Positions 34,158 to 45,004 of a stretch of DNA of 64,000 nt are shown in pieces. How positions within the stretch are numbered: the first letter of the stretch is position 1; every line of letters begins with the position of its first letter. The position numbers and the translations under genes were made by a program. Below the pieces are notes generated by a model. That model did not search any database. It had not been told where the DNA came from and saw nothing but the letters and a program-made list of their open reading frames with translations. The stretch comes from Lepiota brunneoincarnata (lineage: Eukaryota > Basidiomycota > Agaricomycetes > Agaricales > Agaricaceae). The stretch is taken from assembly GCA_023014365.1 (NCBI GenBank), contig JAEBUN010000080.1:1-64000 (forward strand), read 5' to 3'.

Positions 34158-35668
34158 GAAAAACCTTGATATTGTGGACAGAACTATCTACTTATCGAAG
34201 GAAAACTATCCTAGGGATTGTAAAAGCGTTAAGCTTAATCGGTGGAGGACTTGTCTAAGTTGGAGGGATTGCGCAAAAGGCCTTTGAGACGAACCCGTTC
34301 TTGAATAAGGAACTGGAACCTCTTTAAGTTGGCTTCGAGCGAAGGAATAGCCTCGATGAAATCCTGGCTGAGCGAATTAAGGTCGCATTTGACCGACCGA
34401 GCGTCGTCACTGCGAGATCCGGACTAGTACTCGTCGCGAGAGTGGGACAGGAGGTTCTGGAGTTCCTGGAGCAAATGAGCTGGCCAGAATGAGTGTCAGA
34501 GCCGCTAAGCTTAGCGAATAGAAGTGAGAAAACCCTACCAGATAAGCCAGCGAAGGTGTGTTCATCGGGAGCGAACTCGGTACGGGCGCGCTTGGCAGTA
34601 TTGGCGGTTGCCTTGGCTAGAACCTGTTCAGCCCGGGCGTAATAGCAGTTTTTAGTGTGCATATTGGGAACTTGACAATAGGGAAGAGGACGGACGGTGC
34701 CTTTAGAAGATGAGGACCTTTTGACGGTCTCCTGACGAAGGACGAAGTCAGAATCTGTGGTTAGGGGGAGTAGAGCTGGCGCACCACGTCGGAGGTAGAC
34801 AAACGACGCTTGCGATAAGGCGGAACTACACGAACCTCTTCGACGATCGCTTGGGAAACCTCCCCGTCGACTATCATGTCCTGAAGGCGAGCGATGATCT
34901 CAGCCAATGTAAGAGGTTGAGAAGCAGCTAGATTACCGTCTCGGGAGTTGGAAGCACTGTTCATACTCTCAGCAGGCTCAGTATCGGTGTCTACCACAAC
35001 AGCAGCAGAGGCAGGGGCCTTGCGACCTTTGCGAGGCTAAGCTTAAGAAGACGATTAGAGCTAAAAGAACGCTAAGCTTACGCGTTTGGGGACAGCAGAG
35101 CTTTCGGCAGTGTTAGAGACGTTGCGCTTGGAGCGGCGCGTAGGTTGAGAGTCATAGAAATGCTGCCGAACCTTCTAAAATATTCTACAGCGCCTGTAAT
35201 AATTACGCTTATTGTTTTCTATCTCATATTTACTATTTCTCGTGTGTATCTACAACAATATAAATACGGTTGCACTTGTTCGTGGAGAAGCAAGAGGTCT
35301 CACCCCCGCTTCCACACGCAGGTCTGCGAGCCGTGATCAAGAACGGTTTCAGAGGGCTATTTAGTGTGCGTTGTTAAGTGCGATATCTTCGGTCGTCGAC
35401 CAACCCAGAGACAGAGACAGAGATCAGAGTAGAGTTCAGAGACCAGAGACCAGAGACCCCGCGCTTTGACTTGACAGGGATTGTCACTTCACTGTTGCAC
35501 CGTACGGCTAAGATAACTTCAACGGCTGTTCGTTAACCTCTACAACTTTACTCTCTTGAATGTCGCTGTCAGAACGCACCCCCAGAACACCCCAAAAGAC
35601 GAAACTGTTCACTATCTATCTCATACTCCTTGTATTAGCTTAAGCTTATCGAATTTCGGCTAAGCTTA
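33029..35668. promoter_or_regulatory. TAAGCTTA palindrome array, 8 sites (left arm)
   Basis: Starts at 33029, 33779, 34230, 34506, 35038, 35073, 35641 and 35661, in integrase, gene 2 exons and introns, and LTR. None occurs elsewhere in the arm. Confidence 0.75.
34235..35100 (-). pseudogene. Opposite-strand gene 2 fragment (left arm)
   Basis: Same gene as 12236-15248 but without the nested LTRs. It shows an exon with RARTEFAPDEHTFAGLS, an intron of about 60 nt containing TAAGCTTA (34506), and a final exon ending at TAA 34235-34237. A TAG at about 34424-34426, also present in the other copy, breaks the last exon. The 5' exons are missing beyond 35100. Confidence 0.6.
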
Positions 35669-35722
35669 GTGAAAACAAGCACCCATTTATATTAAAACCC
35701 CACGAACGTTTCTACCTTTCCA
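35151..35722 (+). repeat. Gypsy LTR fragment (left arm)
   Basis: TATAAATA at 35259-35266. Two TAAGCTTA sites at 35641 and 35661. End at 35722 equivalent to 7230 and 20078. Its 5' part is missing compared with the 3' LTR at 17818-20078. Confidence 0.78.
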
Positions 35723-35734
35723 GCGGGGGGCGGG

Positions 35735-35950
35735 GGAAGACATTGCGAATGTCGGAAGAATTTGTTGCTATCGCAACCTCTTTAATACGTTCTCCGTCGT
35801 TAGTCATGTTTCGTAAGTCAAGGTCATCCTGCACTTCCTGGACCTCAACTGGAAAAGCTTCCGGCTAAGGTCCATGTTTATTCTAAATGAGTGTTTTCCA
35901 AAAATTCTTGGAACCAAGCTTGTCTATTCTGGTCGTGATTCTCATTTCCC
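35735..35950 (+). repeat. Repeat shared with the upstream region of the boundary-crossing frame (left arm)
   Basis: Aligns with 40535-40760: ggggaagacattg, cgcaacctctttaatacg, tcctgcac(t/a)tcctg, aaaagcttcc and ttattctaa(a/g)tgagtg-like blocks in the same order. No coding. Confidence 0.6.
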
Positions 35951-36070
35951 TCCACTCCCGAGTGCGACGAGTAAGGATCTCTACTGTACGAGTCCACAAG
36001 ATACCGCCCGGCTCTGATCTTTCTCAGGCTTATCGCCTTGATACTTGCCCTTATTGTTGATGTTAGTGTG

Positions 36071-36466
36071 TTATCTTTGGCGTTTTTTTGCCCTTCTCTT
36101 CCGTCTCCTCCACTCCACTAGCCTCAATGCCAGTATCACTCGTACCACCTCCGCTTCGTACGTTTTGTGTTTCTCTGATTCCCCTAGGTGGTACTGTAGA
36201 GCTCGAGCTGTCGCGTAGTTCCATCCACTACCAGTGTTGCTGCCGCCCCGATTATTCCGTCCTGTCTCAATCTGTCGGAACGAGGGGGGCACGAGGGTCT
36301 CTATCTTGCTTGGGTCCAGGCTGTATCTCTGTGGCAGGATTTGCAGGTTCAAGTGGCGTTTCCTGTCCCTCGGATTGCACAACATCTCGCAGTTCTCGTC
36401 GTCGGGTTGGTGGCAGGTAGTTAAGTGTTCAGATTCTTGTGAGGCTTCTGAAGCTGATCTAGCCAA
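36071..36466 (-). pseudogene. LINE-type RNase H fragment (left arm)
   Basis: A 131-codon minus-strand frame. Its second half (ALQYHLGESEKHKTYEAEVV) matches the layout of RNase H domains in fungal non-LTR elements, where the Glu of YEAE is catalytic. The first half (RYSLDPSKIETL) is shared with a diverged copy in the spacer near 41855-41900. The N-terminal catalytic Asp region is not evident. A relic of a retrotransposon. Confidence 0.5.
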
Positions 36467-36610
36467 GTGTCATATAGAGCGGGGTGGGTCCTGCATGTGC
36501 CTCTAGGGCACCATTGGGGGCGTCCTCCTGTGATTTCCAGTGCCGCTATCCTTTGTAATGAGGACCGCTTGTCTTTACAGCGTCTCAGCCCTACACGTGC
36601 CAATATATCT
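36467..36610 (-). repeat. Repeat that recurs at the spacer/right-arm junction (left arm)
   Basis: On the minus strand it carries ggatagcggcactgg, atcacaggaggac, tgccctaga and ggcacatgcaggac blocks, all also at 43860-43979. Upstream portion of the LINE-type fragment. Confidence 0.65.
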
Positions 36611-37113
36611 CCTATAGTTTATCGTTGCGGCTTGTGGTTGGAATCGCACCCATTATGGAAAGTGTGGGCGTGGTACCTCTATATCGCCTTCCAAGCCAGG
36701 GCCTCTTCCCAGGCAAGAAAAAAAAGGTATTATACTGATGACAATGCGCAACGGTGGAATTTACATGATAATTCCTTATACAGACGGCGTGGATAAACAT
36801 ATGTGGTACGCATACCATATAGGGAAAGCGTGGACATCGGCACAGGTACGGCGAGGCAAGGGTACGGATCCTGTATAAGGAAGACGCGGACATCTGGATA
36901 TGAAACCGCCTAGAGCAATAGGCTAGTAGTAATAGTGTTCCACTCCTCGGCGCCGAGCAGAAGCACGGCAGACCCGCTTGGTTACTCACCCCCCAATGCC
37001 TCCGCATTCAATCATGGGTAGCTGGCGAGCTTGCATATTTTGCGTCCTCGCTGCATGAAACATGATATGTTCATGAGGATGAAAGAAAACATAAGAAAAG
37101 TCGGAGAAAGTAC
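36611..37113. other. No recognised gene (left arm; mirror 47121-47623)
   Basis: Contains two units related to the RF-A hairpin region (accatatagggaaagcgtggac near 36808). Open frames on the minus strand have no motif. Confidence 0.3.
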
Positions 37114-37661
37114 TGTAGAGGTTGGCATGCGGCTGCATGCGCAACGGCTGCCCCATGCCACCTCTTGGAGTTTCGGAAGCCGAACTCGGAACGGAGTCGA
37201 ACTCGGAACCCGAATCCGGATCGAACCTCGGATCACGAATTTCGGAGCGCTCGTACAAAAGAAACAGGTATCATTCGACGGCGTTCCCGTTCCGTCGATA
37301 GCCTCATGTGTTCAAGGATAGACAGTTTTGTTATTTAGTTCTCCATTCCGTTTCGCGATGTCCCGATCGTAGAGAAAATTATTCGTAGTTTTCGTGTATA
37401 TAAAGTAGGAACCTCGGAGACGAGTTCTCCAGTCAACAATAGACCCGGAATTCATCTCCTTATCTCGTCCTCTACTTCTCCAACCCCTATAACGCATTCC
37501 CGAGGTTTTTGAAGCCCAGTGATCGTTTCGCCGATCACGCTCGCGCCTTGTTTCGTTGTGTTTCGTTTGTTCTCGCTTCGGCCTCGGCTTGTTTCAGCTT
37601 GCTTCGCGTAGCCATTTCCGTACCGACGCAATCGCCTTGTAGGAGAGTCTGACCCTCTTCA
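37114..37661 (+). mobile_element. Solo LTR, family LTR3 (left arm)
   Basis: TGTAGAGG...CCTCTTCA, 548 bp, flanked by GTAC at 37110-37113 and 37662-37665. One base shorter than its mirror copy; the indel is at about 37220, inside the LTR. Contains a TATATAA box near 37398. Confidence 0.85.
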
Positions 37662-38075
37662 GTACTGTTTGTTTAGGATGTCCAAAAATTCTGCCACATC
37701 CTACGGGCAGTGTTCATGTCCGTTAATCCCGGTGAAATGCACCTAAAATACCACCAAACGCTATTCAATCACATCACGCGGTTGATAGGAATCAAAGAAT
37801 CGAACTTTTATTCTAATCATATCGAGTCGGATCAGGCCGTACATTTAATCTTGACAGATAGGACCCGATTAGTGGGCAAATCCCCATGAATGAGTCCTAA
37901 TCTGAATGAAGGTAAAAACGATCACCATGCCTGTTCGCATTCGATGGGATTTGGTACAAAAAAGTCCTGACTGGGCCTTACTCATCCCTGCCCAACAAAT
38001 AACTTGATATGACTGATTTATCTCTTGTGGGAGTAGCCTCTCGGCTACGCGTGGAATGGACGGGTAAGTGGCATA
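37662..38075. other. No recognised gene (left arm; mirror 46158-46571)
   Basis: No frame above 60 codons with any motif; no repeat seen. Confidence 0.35.
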
Positions 38076-39228
38076 TCAAATCCTTGCTGTGGCGTCAGCA
38101 AAGGAGGAGGACCATCGCATGCACCAGTGCCATTGCCACCCACTGAACTGCTCGGTGCTGAAGTCATGAATCCTGTTGTTAGTTTTGATAGCACGCTCAA
38201 GATTTTTGATACCACAAGTGGCTACGGTGAATGGACGACAGCGGTGTTCATGCCAGTGAACATGAATTTGAGCGAGGCTTAAGAGATACGTTAGCGTGGC
38301 CGGGAGAAGTGACATCGATAAGATCTGTACCTGGGCGATAGCATCCTGGCAAAGATACTCTACAAAGGAAGATAGGGTCAGGTTGGATGCAATAAAAGGA
38401 CGGGTGAGATACATACGTCTGGGTGGAGCTCGAGGTAGCTAATGCCACGCTCATTGTCCTGGCGATTCTCAAGATTCTGTGCAATTCTGTGGTAATCACT
38501 CAGATTAGTCGTGATTTGGGGTGTGAATGTCGTGTTCCTTCAGATTCTTCAAGCATCGGTGGTAGATGAGTTCGTAATGTGCCGGCATCGCAGCAAAAAT
38601 GATAGATGGATTGTTGAGCTAGGAGTGTGCTTACCTAGAGCAGGTCTGAGGCGTCTCCAACTGTGGCGGAGGGGTATCCTCGTCCGGGAGTGCCCTGCCT
38701 GATGGGTGGTTGATGCATTTAGCGCATGCTCACTCGGAGCACGACATCAGGGAAACTCACAATGCTTGGTCCCATTCTCTTCGTCAGGTTGGAATGGCCG
38801 GCATCGCTGGGATTCCATATACATTATAAAAAACGAATCCATCTGAAAGATCGACGAAGGTCAGTTAATCTTACCCCCACAGGAAATGAAACATTGTACT
38901 TAACTACCAAACAGCCTTCGGACTTCGGCCAACGGGTGTGCCCTTCTCTCCCCGTCACGGTCAGTAATGACCATACCGCCAATTCAAAACCGTTTCCACT
39001 GCCCAGGTGATTAGATATTTACGCTGACCCCAGGGACCTATAACTTATTCCTCCAGAAATCCTCCTAGATATGTAGTCGTACCCAGCGAAGATTGATATA
39101 GACCTCCACGCGGTGTTTGCGCTGGAACCGTTCTGTGAATATATATTACAATCGGATACTAAATGGGTACCTACCTTGAACAGTTGCGGGTGATGTGCAA
39201 CGGTCCTCCTTGCAATACGGCGCGCCAT
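38076..39228 (-). pseudogene. Unrecognised exon series beginning with a ParB-gene-like N-terminus (left arm)
   Basis: Mirror of 45005-46157, read on the minus strand. The only base difference between arms in a translated exon is at 39078 (Asp codon here, Asn in the other arm). Confidence 0.4.
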
Positions 39229-39717
39229 CGTGGTTGGGTGGTGGGAGATGAGAGGATGGAGAACAAATGAAAATTTTATCTATCCTTGAACATCTGAGGC
39301 TATCGATGGAACGGAGACATCGTCGAATGATACATGTCCTTTTGGCATGGGCGCTGCGAGTTTCTCGATCCGAGAGTTCGTTCTGGGTTCGGGTTCCTGG
39401 TTCGTCTTCCGAGATCTACAAGAGGTGGCATGGGGCAGCCGTTACATGTGCAGTCGCGTGCCCACCTCTCACGATCTTGGCCTTGGTGAGAGATCCCTGT
39501 TGGCATGCGATAGCGTACCACCTGCATCGGTTCTACCCATACGTGGTATCAGTTGCTAAAGGAATTACAATGTAAATAATGCGACAGACTTGTGCGGCGG
39601 CATGTGGACACTCGCGCCATATCAGGAATACGTAGTAGACACATACAACCATCCTCGGGAACGCCCGGACGCTCGCACCCTGTCTGGACCGGCATATACA
39701 CACAACGAGTGGTAAGG
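39229..39717. other. Repeat remnants (left arm; mirror 44516-45004)
   Basis: Contains a reversed LTR3 start (ggtggcatggggcagcc to cccacctct, about 39422-39468) and RF-A-like pieces near 39590-39700. No gene. Confidence 0.4.
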
Positions 39718-39978
39718 TTATAGGCACACCGGTAGCAACAATGGAGGGTGGGGGAGGTGGGTGCTGCAAATAGGTGCATGCGTGTTATGAGACGGATAGC
39801 GGTTCTCCGTTGACGTGAATAGCCATTGATCGGGTCGGACGATGACTGAATCATGAATCCGGCATTGCTTGATCATGTCCACCACGGGGTCAGGAATCCT
39901 GGACTGCTCATACTGGTATGCATGCAGAGGCATGGTTGCTCCCTCACAGATAAAACGTCGGGACACACTACCGGGCAC
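39718..39978 (-). other. Open frame with plausible coding start (left arm)
   Basis: Mirror of 44255-44515; the internal ATG corresponds to 39931-39933. Confidence 0.35.
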
Positions 39979-39988
39979 ACATCATTTT

Positions 39989-40542
39989 TTATTTTGAGAG
40001 GGGAGGGGAGCAGAAAACAAAAATAAACAACCTCGGAGGTGGGGCTGATGATGCATGAACGACATACAACAAAGAAACAAGGTTCACGGACCGAGCATCA
40101 GCCACATCTCTGCTCTGCGTTCGGCAAATTCTATGTTTGACCGGCGTCATTGGTGGTGGAGGGACATGGGCGGTGCTTTGCTCACCATCACTTTGAATGA
40201 TCTCAAGAAGACATTGTGTTGCTTGCTGAATATTTCGGCCCCCCAAAATGCCGTGGAAGGCTAGCCAGTGTGTCTGATGGAAGTTTTGGACTCGAGTTTC
40301 ATCATTCTTTTGTGTGGGGATTGAAGACTGAATGCATACGATTTTGCAGGCCAAGACGATCTCGAAGACTTCCTCCCTGGTTATCTCGCGCTCTTCCTCT
40401 TCCTCTACGGTGTCGGCAGCGCGAGAAGAACGGGCGGGTTGGTTGCCCACAGTATAAGGGTCGTTGCGGCCGCGACCGCGGCGGTTGCTGCTGCAGTTGT
40501 TATTGTTGTTGTCGTTGTTGCGGGGAGTGGAGGAAGACATTG
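39989..40542 (-). CDS. Hypothetical frame that crosses the left inner boundary
   Basis: From ATG 40542: Asn-rich and Arg/Gly-rich N-terminus, acidic EEEEE run, then FHGILGGRNIQQATQ near the boundary. It is continuous from the spacer (40254-40542) into the left arm. A GT-AG pair (about 40350 to 40262) could be an intron. In the right arm the same coding sequence is cut at 43980. No function recognised; possibly an ORF1 or Gag-like protein of a retroelement, given the neighbouring LINE pieces. Confidence 0.4.
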
Positions 40543-40894
40543 TGGGTGTTGGGGAACTTGCTGTGATTGCGACCTCTTTAGTACATCCTGCCGCTTCCGA
40601 ACGATATTTCGTCAGAGTGTTTATCCTGCACATCCTGAACCTCAACTTGAGAAGCTTTCAAGTAAAACCAACGCTTATTCTAAGCAAGTGTTTTTTAAAC
40701 TGCATGGACTTCATGGGACGCTTCTTGAAACCGAGCTTATTTATTCTGATTGTGAGCTGGAGCTGGATCTTGTACTGGAATTATGAGGCCAAGCCTGCCG
40801 GTCGGCCCTTCTCGCAAAGCCCAAGCAATGGATAATTGCGTGCGATTCAAGGCCCACGCCCAGTGTATGGTGGCAAAGCCCCAGACTTTTCAAA

Positions 40895-41785
40895 GGGGGT
40901 GGGTGGTCCAACTTATGTCCTGTGATATGTACACGTGTAGCGAAGCTTATTGCGGGTCGGGCAACAGTCTTGTCGAGGCGGTCCTTGGCCGGCCGCGTGC
41001 GGGTACACTGCTGAATATGTGGGAATTGGAGAAATGGCGGGCGATGGCCTCAAGGCAAGGGAGTGGGGCTGATGCGGCAACAAGGAAATCTCTCTTACAT
41101 CGTCAGCCTTGGACATGAGCGCTCCGATGGTCTTGATCCAACGTTCATCATCAGATTCGTTTCATCTGAAATCTACTGAGAAGGGTCATGCAGGTCTCAG
41201 AAGCCTTTTGCGCAGCTGCCGGTGAGAGAGAGCCACAACCAAATCATGCACCCTCGTTATCTCGAGCTTGATGGATTGGACCGGTGCATCATATAGGGTC
41301 GGTACAGATCCCTGACCAACGATCCCACACCAGGACGCTTGCCGAGGGAGACTACTCTCCAGTGACTGCTCAAACGTACCTTGGTGCCCCTGATAGGAAC
41401 AACCTAGACATGTCCGATCCAGTGAGCATTCCAATGCAAACGGTTGCAGAATGGACAGTACGCGCCTACCATGTCGGGAACGCGTGGTCGCTCCCACAGT
41501 ATCAAAAAGAGTGTGCCAACGGTACTACTGTGTACATACATACAGTACACGCCTGCCAGAAAAATATCCTCATGGACTGACACTGGCATCATATCTAGAG
41601 ATGCATGAACGCATGTGCTGCACTGCCTGTAAGATCGGGGGCGTGTCGATAGCAGCAACTTGCGGCTCGGGAGAGTGCTCCTCCATCCGAGACTAGTTGC
41701 AGCCATTCCCGCATGCTCATAGACACGTAGTCCATCTGCAGCGTACACCGTAAATGGAGCATTGCTCCCACTACCAACGCAGTGC
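40895..41785 (+). repeat. Diverged RF-A copy in the spacer
   Basis: Aligns in order with 60654-61759: tcttgtcgaggcggtccttg, acaaggaa(g/a)tctctc, atgagcgctccga, gatccctgaccaacg, tctccagtg, tgcaaacggt, the hairpin-bearing part and tggagcattgctcc. Substitutions and indels are frequent, so this is an old copy, unlike the arm pair. Confidence 0.72.
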
Positions 41786-41839
41786 ACGTCCATTGGTTCT
41801 TGCATTTCGGTCCACGTATCGTATAACCAAAGCCCGCCT

Positions 41840-42207
41840 ATAGGCTATCGAATCTGCAGATACTACTCCGCAGATACAGGCTCAACCCGGGCAAAATCGA
41901 GACCATCCTACCCCATGGACACTGCAAACGAATTGATAGATAAGGACAACAGGGACACCGACAGGTACAACATTTACTTCGATCGCTCAGGGCAGAATGG
42001 CTAATAGGCGCAGCCATGATACTGGTGGTGGATGGGAACTACCAGTCAGCCCGAGCACTGCGGTATCACCCGCACTACGCAAAGAAGCACGCGACATATG
42101 ACGTGGAGGCAGCAGGAGCAGTACTGGCCCTGAGGGCTAGCAACGGAGGTGGTAAAGGGACCGGCAGAGAGGGGAGAAGAGAGGTCGACGATCGCACACT
42201 ATGTTGA
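41840..42207 (+). pseudogene. LINE-type RNase H fragment in the spacer
   Basis: One frame shows RRYRLNPGKIETI, then NIYFDRSGQNG, where the Asp fits the first RNase H catalytic position. Another frame (42016-42207) shows ALRYHPHYAKKHATYDVEA, aligned with the arm fragment's YEAE. A frameshift lies near 42003. Same family as 36071-36466, diverged. Confidence 0.5.
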
Positions 42208-43849
42208 CAGCCAAGTTCTACTCAAGGTGGTCAGCTCTGGAATGGGCAAATCAGCCTGATCGACTCCTATAGGAGAGGGACTCACGTCAGACGAGGTAGA
42301 CATGGAGCAACAAGTGGGTCTCAGCACACTCGGCGGTAGAACCAAATGAGAATGTGGATGAAGTAGCAAAGAATGCGGCAGCCGTGGAGTCAAGTGAGAA
42401 GGAAAACCTACCAGATGTGTTGAGGAAGGGACTCGAGGCAAGCAAATCGGCACTCAAGCAAGCAAAGGTAGCAGAACTCAATGCCACCGGGAGTGACAAT
42501 GCCTCGGGAGTCGAGTTGCGTCGAGATCAATGGGACAATGGTGAGGAGGGAGCGCGCATCGAGCTATGCACGTAGACGTGCTTCCTCCCTCACACTGTGA
42601 GGGGAGCGAGCACCTAGGGCGCGCCCTCTGTAGGGCTGACAGGGGTTTTTCAGGGTAGCGCCAGGGAGCCAATCTCCCATCCCCGTGCTTTCAATTCGTG
42701 GGCCAAACGGAGAACATTGATCCGTCCTCTCTGGTCCGTTGACATGCGATCTCCGAAAGCCGTGGGAGTCCTGTACTTTCTACCTCAACTAAATCATTTT
42801 CTTTCACTCTTCTGACCTCTGACTGAATCACATAGTTGTAACCCAATGACGTCGTCTCAAGGTCAGTGTATCTGCAATCTTTGGTTACTAGCGCCTGACC
42901 GTTTGAGTAGCTTACGATATAGTTTACTGTAAGTAATCAGCGTGGGTTCCCCAAGTCAACCCTGCTCAAGTTATGTCTAGTCAATTGCGGTTGCTACAAT
43001 GCAGATGAACTTGCGGCAGCTACAGGCTTGGAACTGCTCGGTGGGGCAGGTAAATGTAAGCTGGGATGGCCTGCGAGCCTTTGCACATGATCTGAAGCTC
43101 ACCTTCTAGCTTCAAATAACGACACGCTCATGCTCCATTCAGCGGCACGAGTTCTGGTGGATATGTTCAAGGACCGGGAACGTGAAGCGGCCCAGGCACT
43201 TGTACAGATGGCCGTCGTCAGGGATTCGTGGTGAGGGGAGGAGAAAACACCATGGACAATGACGAGCATCTCGAAATATTATATCTTGATCTAATGTACA
43301 TATGATCGCCCTACTCTCCTCAGGAGGCATCTCTTCATGATCTCTCTACAAAGTGCACTGGTCTTGAAGCCCCCCGATCCTACCCCAACACCGCCCCACT
43401 TGATCTTGCCTTCAAGAGGATGTTGGGAAGCTTTCAGGCATTTTTCAGCTCTTCTCGAGATTCCTTTGGCCATTTGATAGTGTGAGTGAACTGTAGGAAA
43501 TGGGAGAACAATATTAGCCCCGAACGTGAACGACGCCCTTCGACTCTTTTCCGAACTGGAGAGTCACTCGAGTGACTTTGATGACCTCCTCCTTCTGGTA
43601 TTGACAACGCGTGCAAACGTTGAGTGTTCCAGAGTCTGCTGGAGGAAACAATGGATTGACTCCTTCCTGCGCGCATGCGGATGTCCACGCTTCCCCTATA
43701 TGGTATGCGTACCCTTCCCACACACGTGCTGTCTACGCCATCTGTACAAGTAGTTATGATCTTGTGGTAGTGAAATGGTAATCAGTATAATCCTTTGGGG
43801 GTGCGATTCCAACGACAAGCAGCGACTACAAACAATCGCAGTTAGAGGC
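42208..43849. other. Spacer stretch without recognised gene
   Basis: 42485-42600 matches the short repeat at 58520-58640. The frame at 42354-42575 is Glu/Lys/Ala-rich without motif. From 42600 to 43849 I see no gene and no repeat beyond an RF-A-like unit near 43690. Confidence 0.35.
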
Positions 43850-43979
43850 GGCCCTCGCTGAGAATGAGGTCCACCCCTACAAGGGATAGCGGCGCTGGCA
43901 ATCACAGGAGGACTCCCCTCCGCTACCAACGGATGCCCTAGACGCACATGCAGGACTTGCCCCGCTCCACTTGACACTC
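43850..43979 (+). repeat. LINE-type repeat ending exactly at the right-arm junction
   Basis: Shares blocks with 47680-47760 up to ttgacact, where homology stops and the arm begins at 43980. Confidence 0.7.
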
Positions 43980-44244
43980 CGGCATTTTGGGGGGCCGAAA
44001 TATTCAGCAAGCAACACAATGTCTTCTTGAGATCATTCAAAGTGATGGTGAGCAAAGCACCGCCCATGTCCCTCCACCACCAATGACGCCGGTCAAACAT
44101 AGAATTTGCCGAACGCAGAGCAGAGATGTGGCTGATGCTCGGTCCGTGAACCTTGTTTCTTTGTTGTATGTCGTTCATGCATCATCAGCCCCACCTCCGA
44201 GGTTGTTTATTTTTGTTTTCTGCTCCCCTCCCCTCTCAAAATAA
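43980..44244 (+). pseudogene. 3' part of the boundary-crossing frame, cut at the junction
   Basis: Identical to the left-arm part of the frame at 39989-40542, but the 5' part is replaced by a LINE-type repeat. The first shared base is 43980. Confidence 0.6.
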
Positions 44245-44254
44245 AAAATGATGT

Positions 44255-44515
44255 GTGCCCGGTAGTGTGTCCCGACGTTTTATCTGTGAGGGAGCAACCA
44301 TGCCTCTGCATGCATACCAGTATGAGCAGTCCAGGATTCCTGACCCCGTGGTGGACATGATCAAGCAATGCCGGATTCATGATTCAGTCATCGTCCGACC
44401 CGATCAATGGCTATTCACGTCAACGGAGAACCGCTATCCGTCTCATAACACGCATGCACCTATTTGCAGCACCCACCTCCCCCACCCTCCATTGTTGCTA
44501 CCGGTGTGCCTATAA
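44255..44515 (+). other. Open frame with plausible coding start (right arm)
   Basis: From the ATG at 44300 the frame reads MPLHAYQYEQSRIPDPVVDM and continues for about 45 codons with protein-like composition before low-complexity sequence. No family recognised. It may be a first exon. Confidence 0.35.
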
Positions 44516-45004
44516 CCTTACCACTCGTTGTGTGTATATGCCGGTCCAGACAGGGTGCGAGCGTCCGGGCGTTCCCGAGGATGGTTGTATGTGTCTACTA
44601 CGTATTCCTGATATGGCGCGAGTGTCCACATGCCGCCGCACAAGTCTGTCGCATTATTTACATTGTAATTCCTTTAGCAACTGATACCACGTATGGGTAG
44701 AACCGATGCAGGTGGTACGCTATCGCATGCCAACAGGGATCTCTCACCAAGGCCAAGATCGTGAGAGGTGGGCACGCGACTGCACATGTAACGGCTGCCC
44801 CATGCCACCTCTTGTAGATCTCGGAAGACGAACCAGGAACCCGAACCCAGAACGAACTCTCGGATCGAGAAACTCGCAGCGCCCATGCCAAAAGGACATG
44901 TATCATTCGACGATGTCTCCGTTCCATCGATAGCCTCAGATGTTCAAGGATAGATAAAATTTTCATTTGTTCTCCATCCTCTCATCTCCCACCACCCAAC
45001 CACG

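Larger units (their letters stand above)
32925..35722 (+). mobile_element. Gypsy fragment: integrase, opposite-strand gene 2 and LTR (left arm)
   Basis: It begins abruptly within the spacer between RNase H and integrase and ends at the LTR end ...CTTTCCA. Gag, protease and RT are absent, and opposite-strand gene 1 is deleted. It belongs to the same family as 6768-20078, shown by near-identical stretches at 34319-35080 versus 12230-14330. It carries eight TAAGCTTA sites. Confidence 0.82.
20234..40253 (+). repeat. Left arm of a giant inverted repeat
   Basis: Each position p pairs with 84234-p from 20234 to about 37219 and with 84233-p from about 37222 to 40253. The match to the right arm was followed through every open frame and many landmark sequences. 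Only two differences were found: C at 39078 (partner 45155) and one missing base at about 37220 (partner 47012-47013). The inner boundary is exact: 40253 pairs with 43980, while 40254 and 43979 do not pair. The outer end is beyond the window. Confidence 0.97.
40254..43979. other. Spacer between the inverted-repeat arms
   Basis: 3726 bp present once. It starts with the continuation of a minus-strand frame from the left arm. It then holds a diverged RF-A copy (40895-41785), a LINE-type RNase H fragment (41840-42207) and a short repeat shared with 58520-58640. It ends in a repeat shared with 47624-47767. No intact gene is seen. Confidence 0.85.

Noticed and set aside
34761..34997. Short minus-strand frame as a stand-alone small gene
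   Set aside because: It is an exon of opposite-strand gene 2, flanked by the same intron sequences as in 14006-14323.
32925..35722. A full-length autonomous Gypsy element in the arms
   Set aside because: Gag, protease and RT are missing, and the integrase has a catalytic substitution and a stop.
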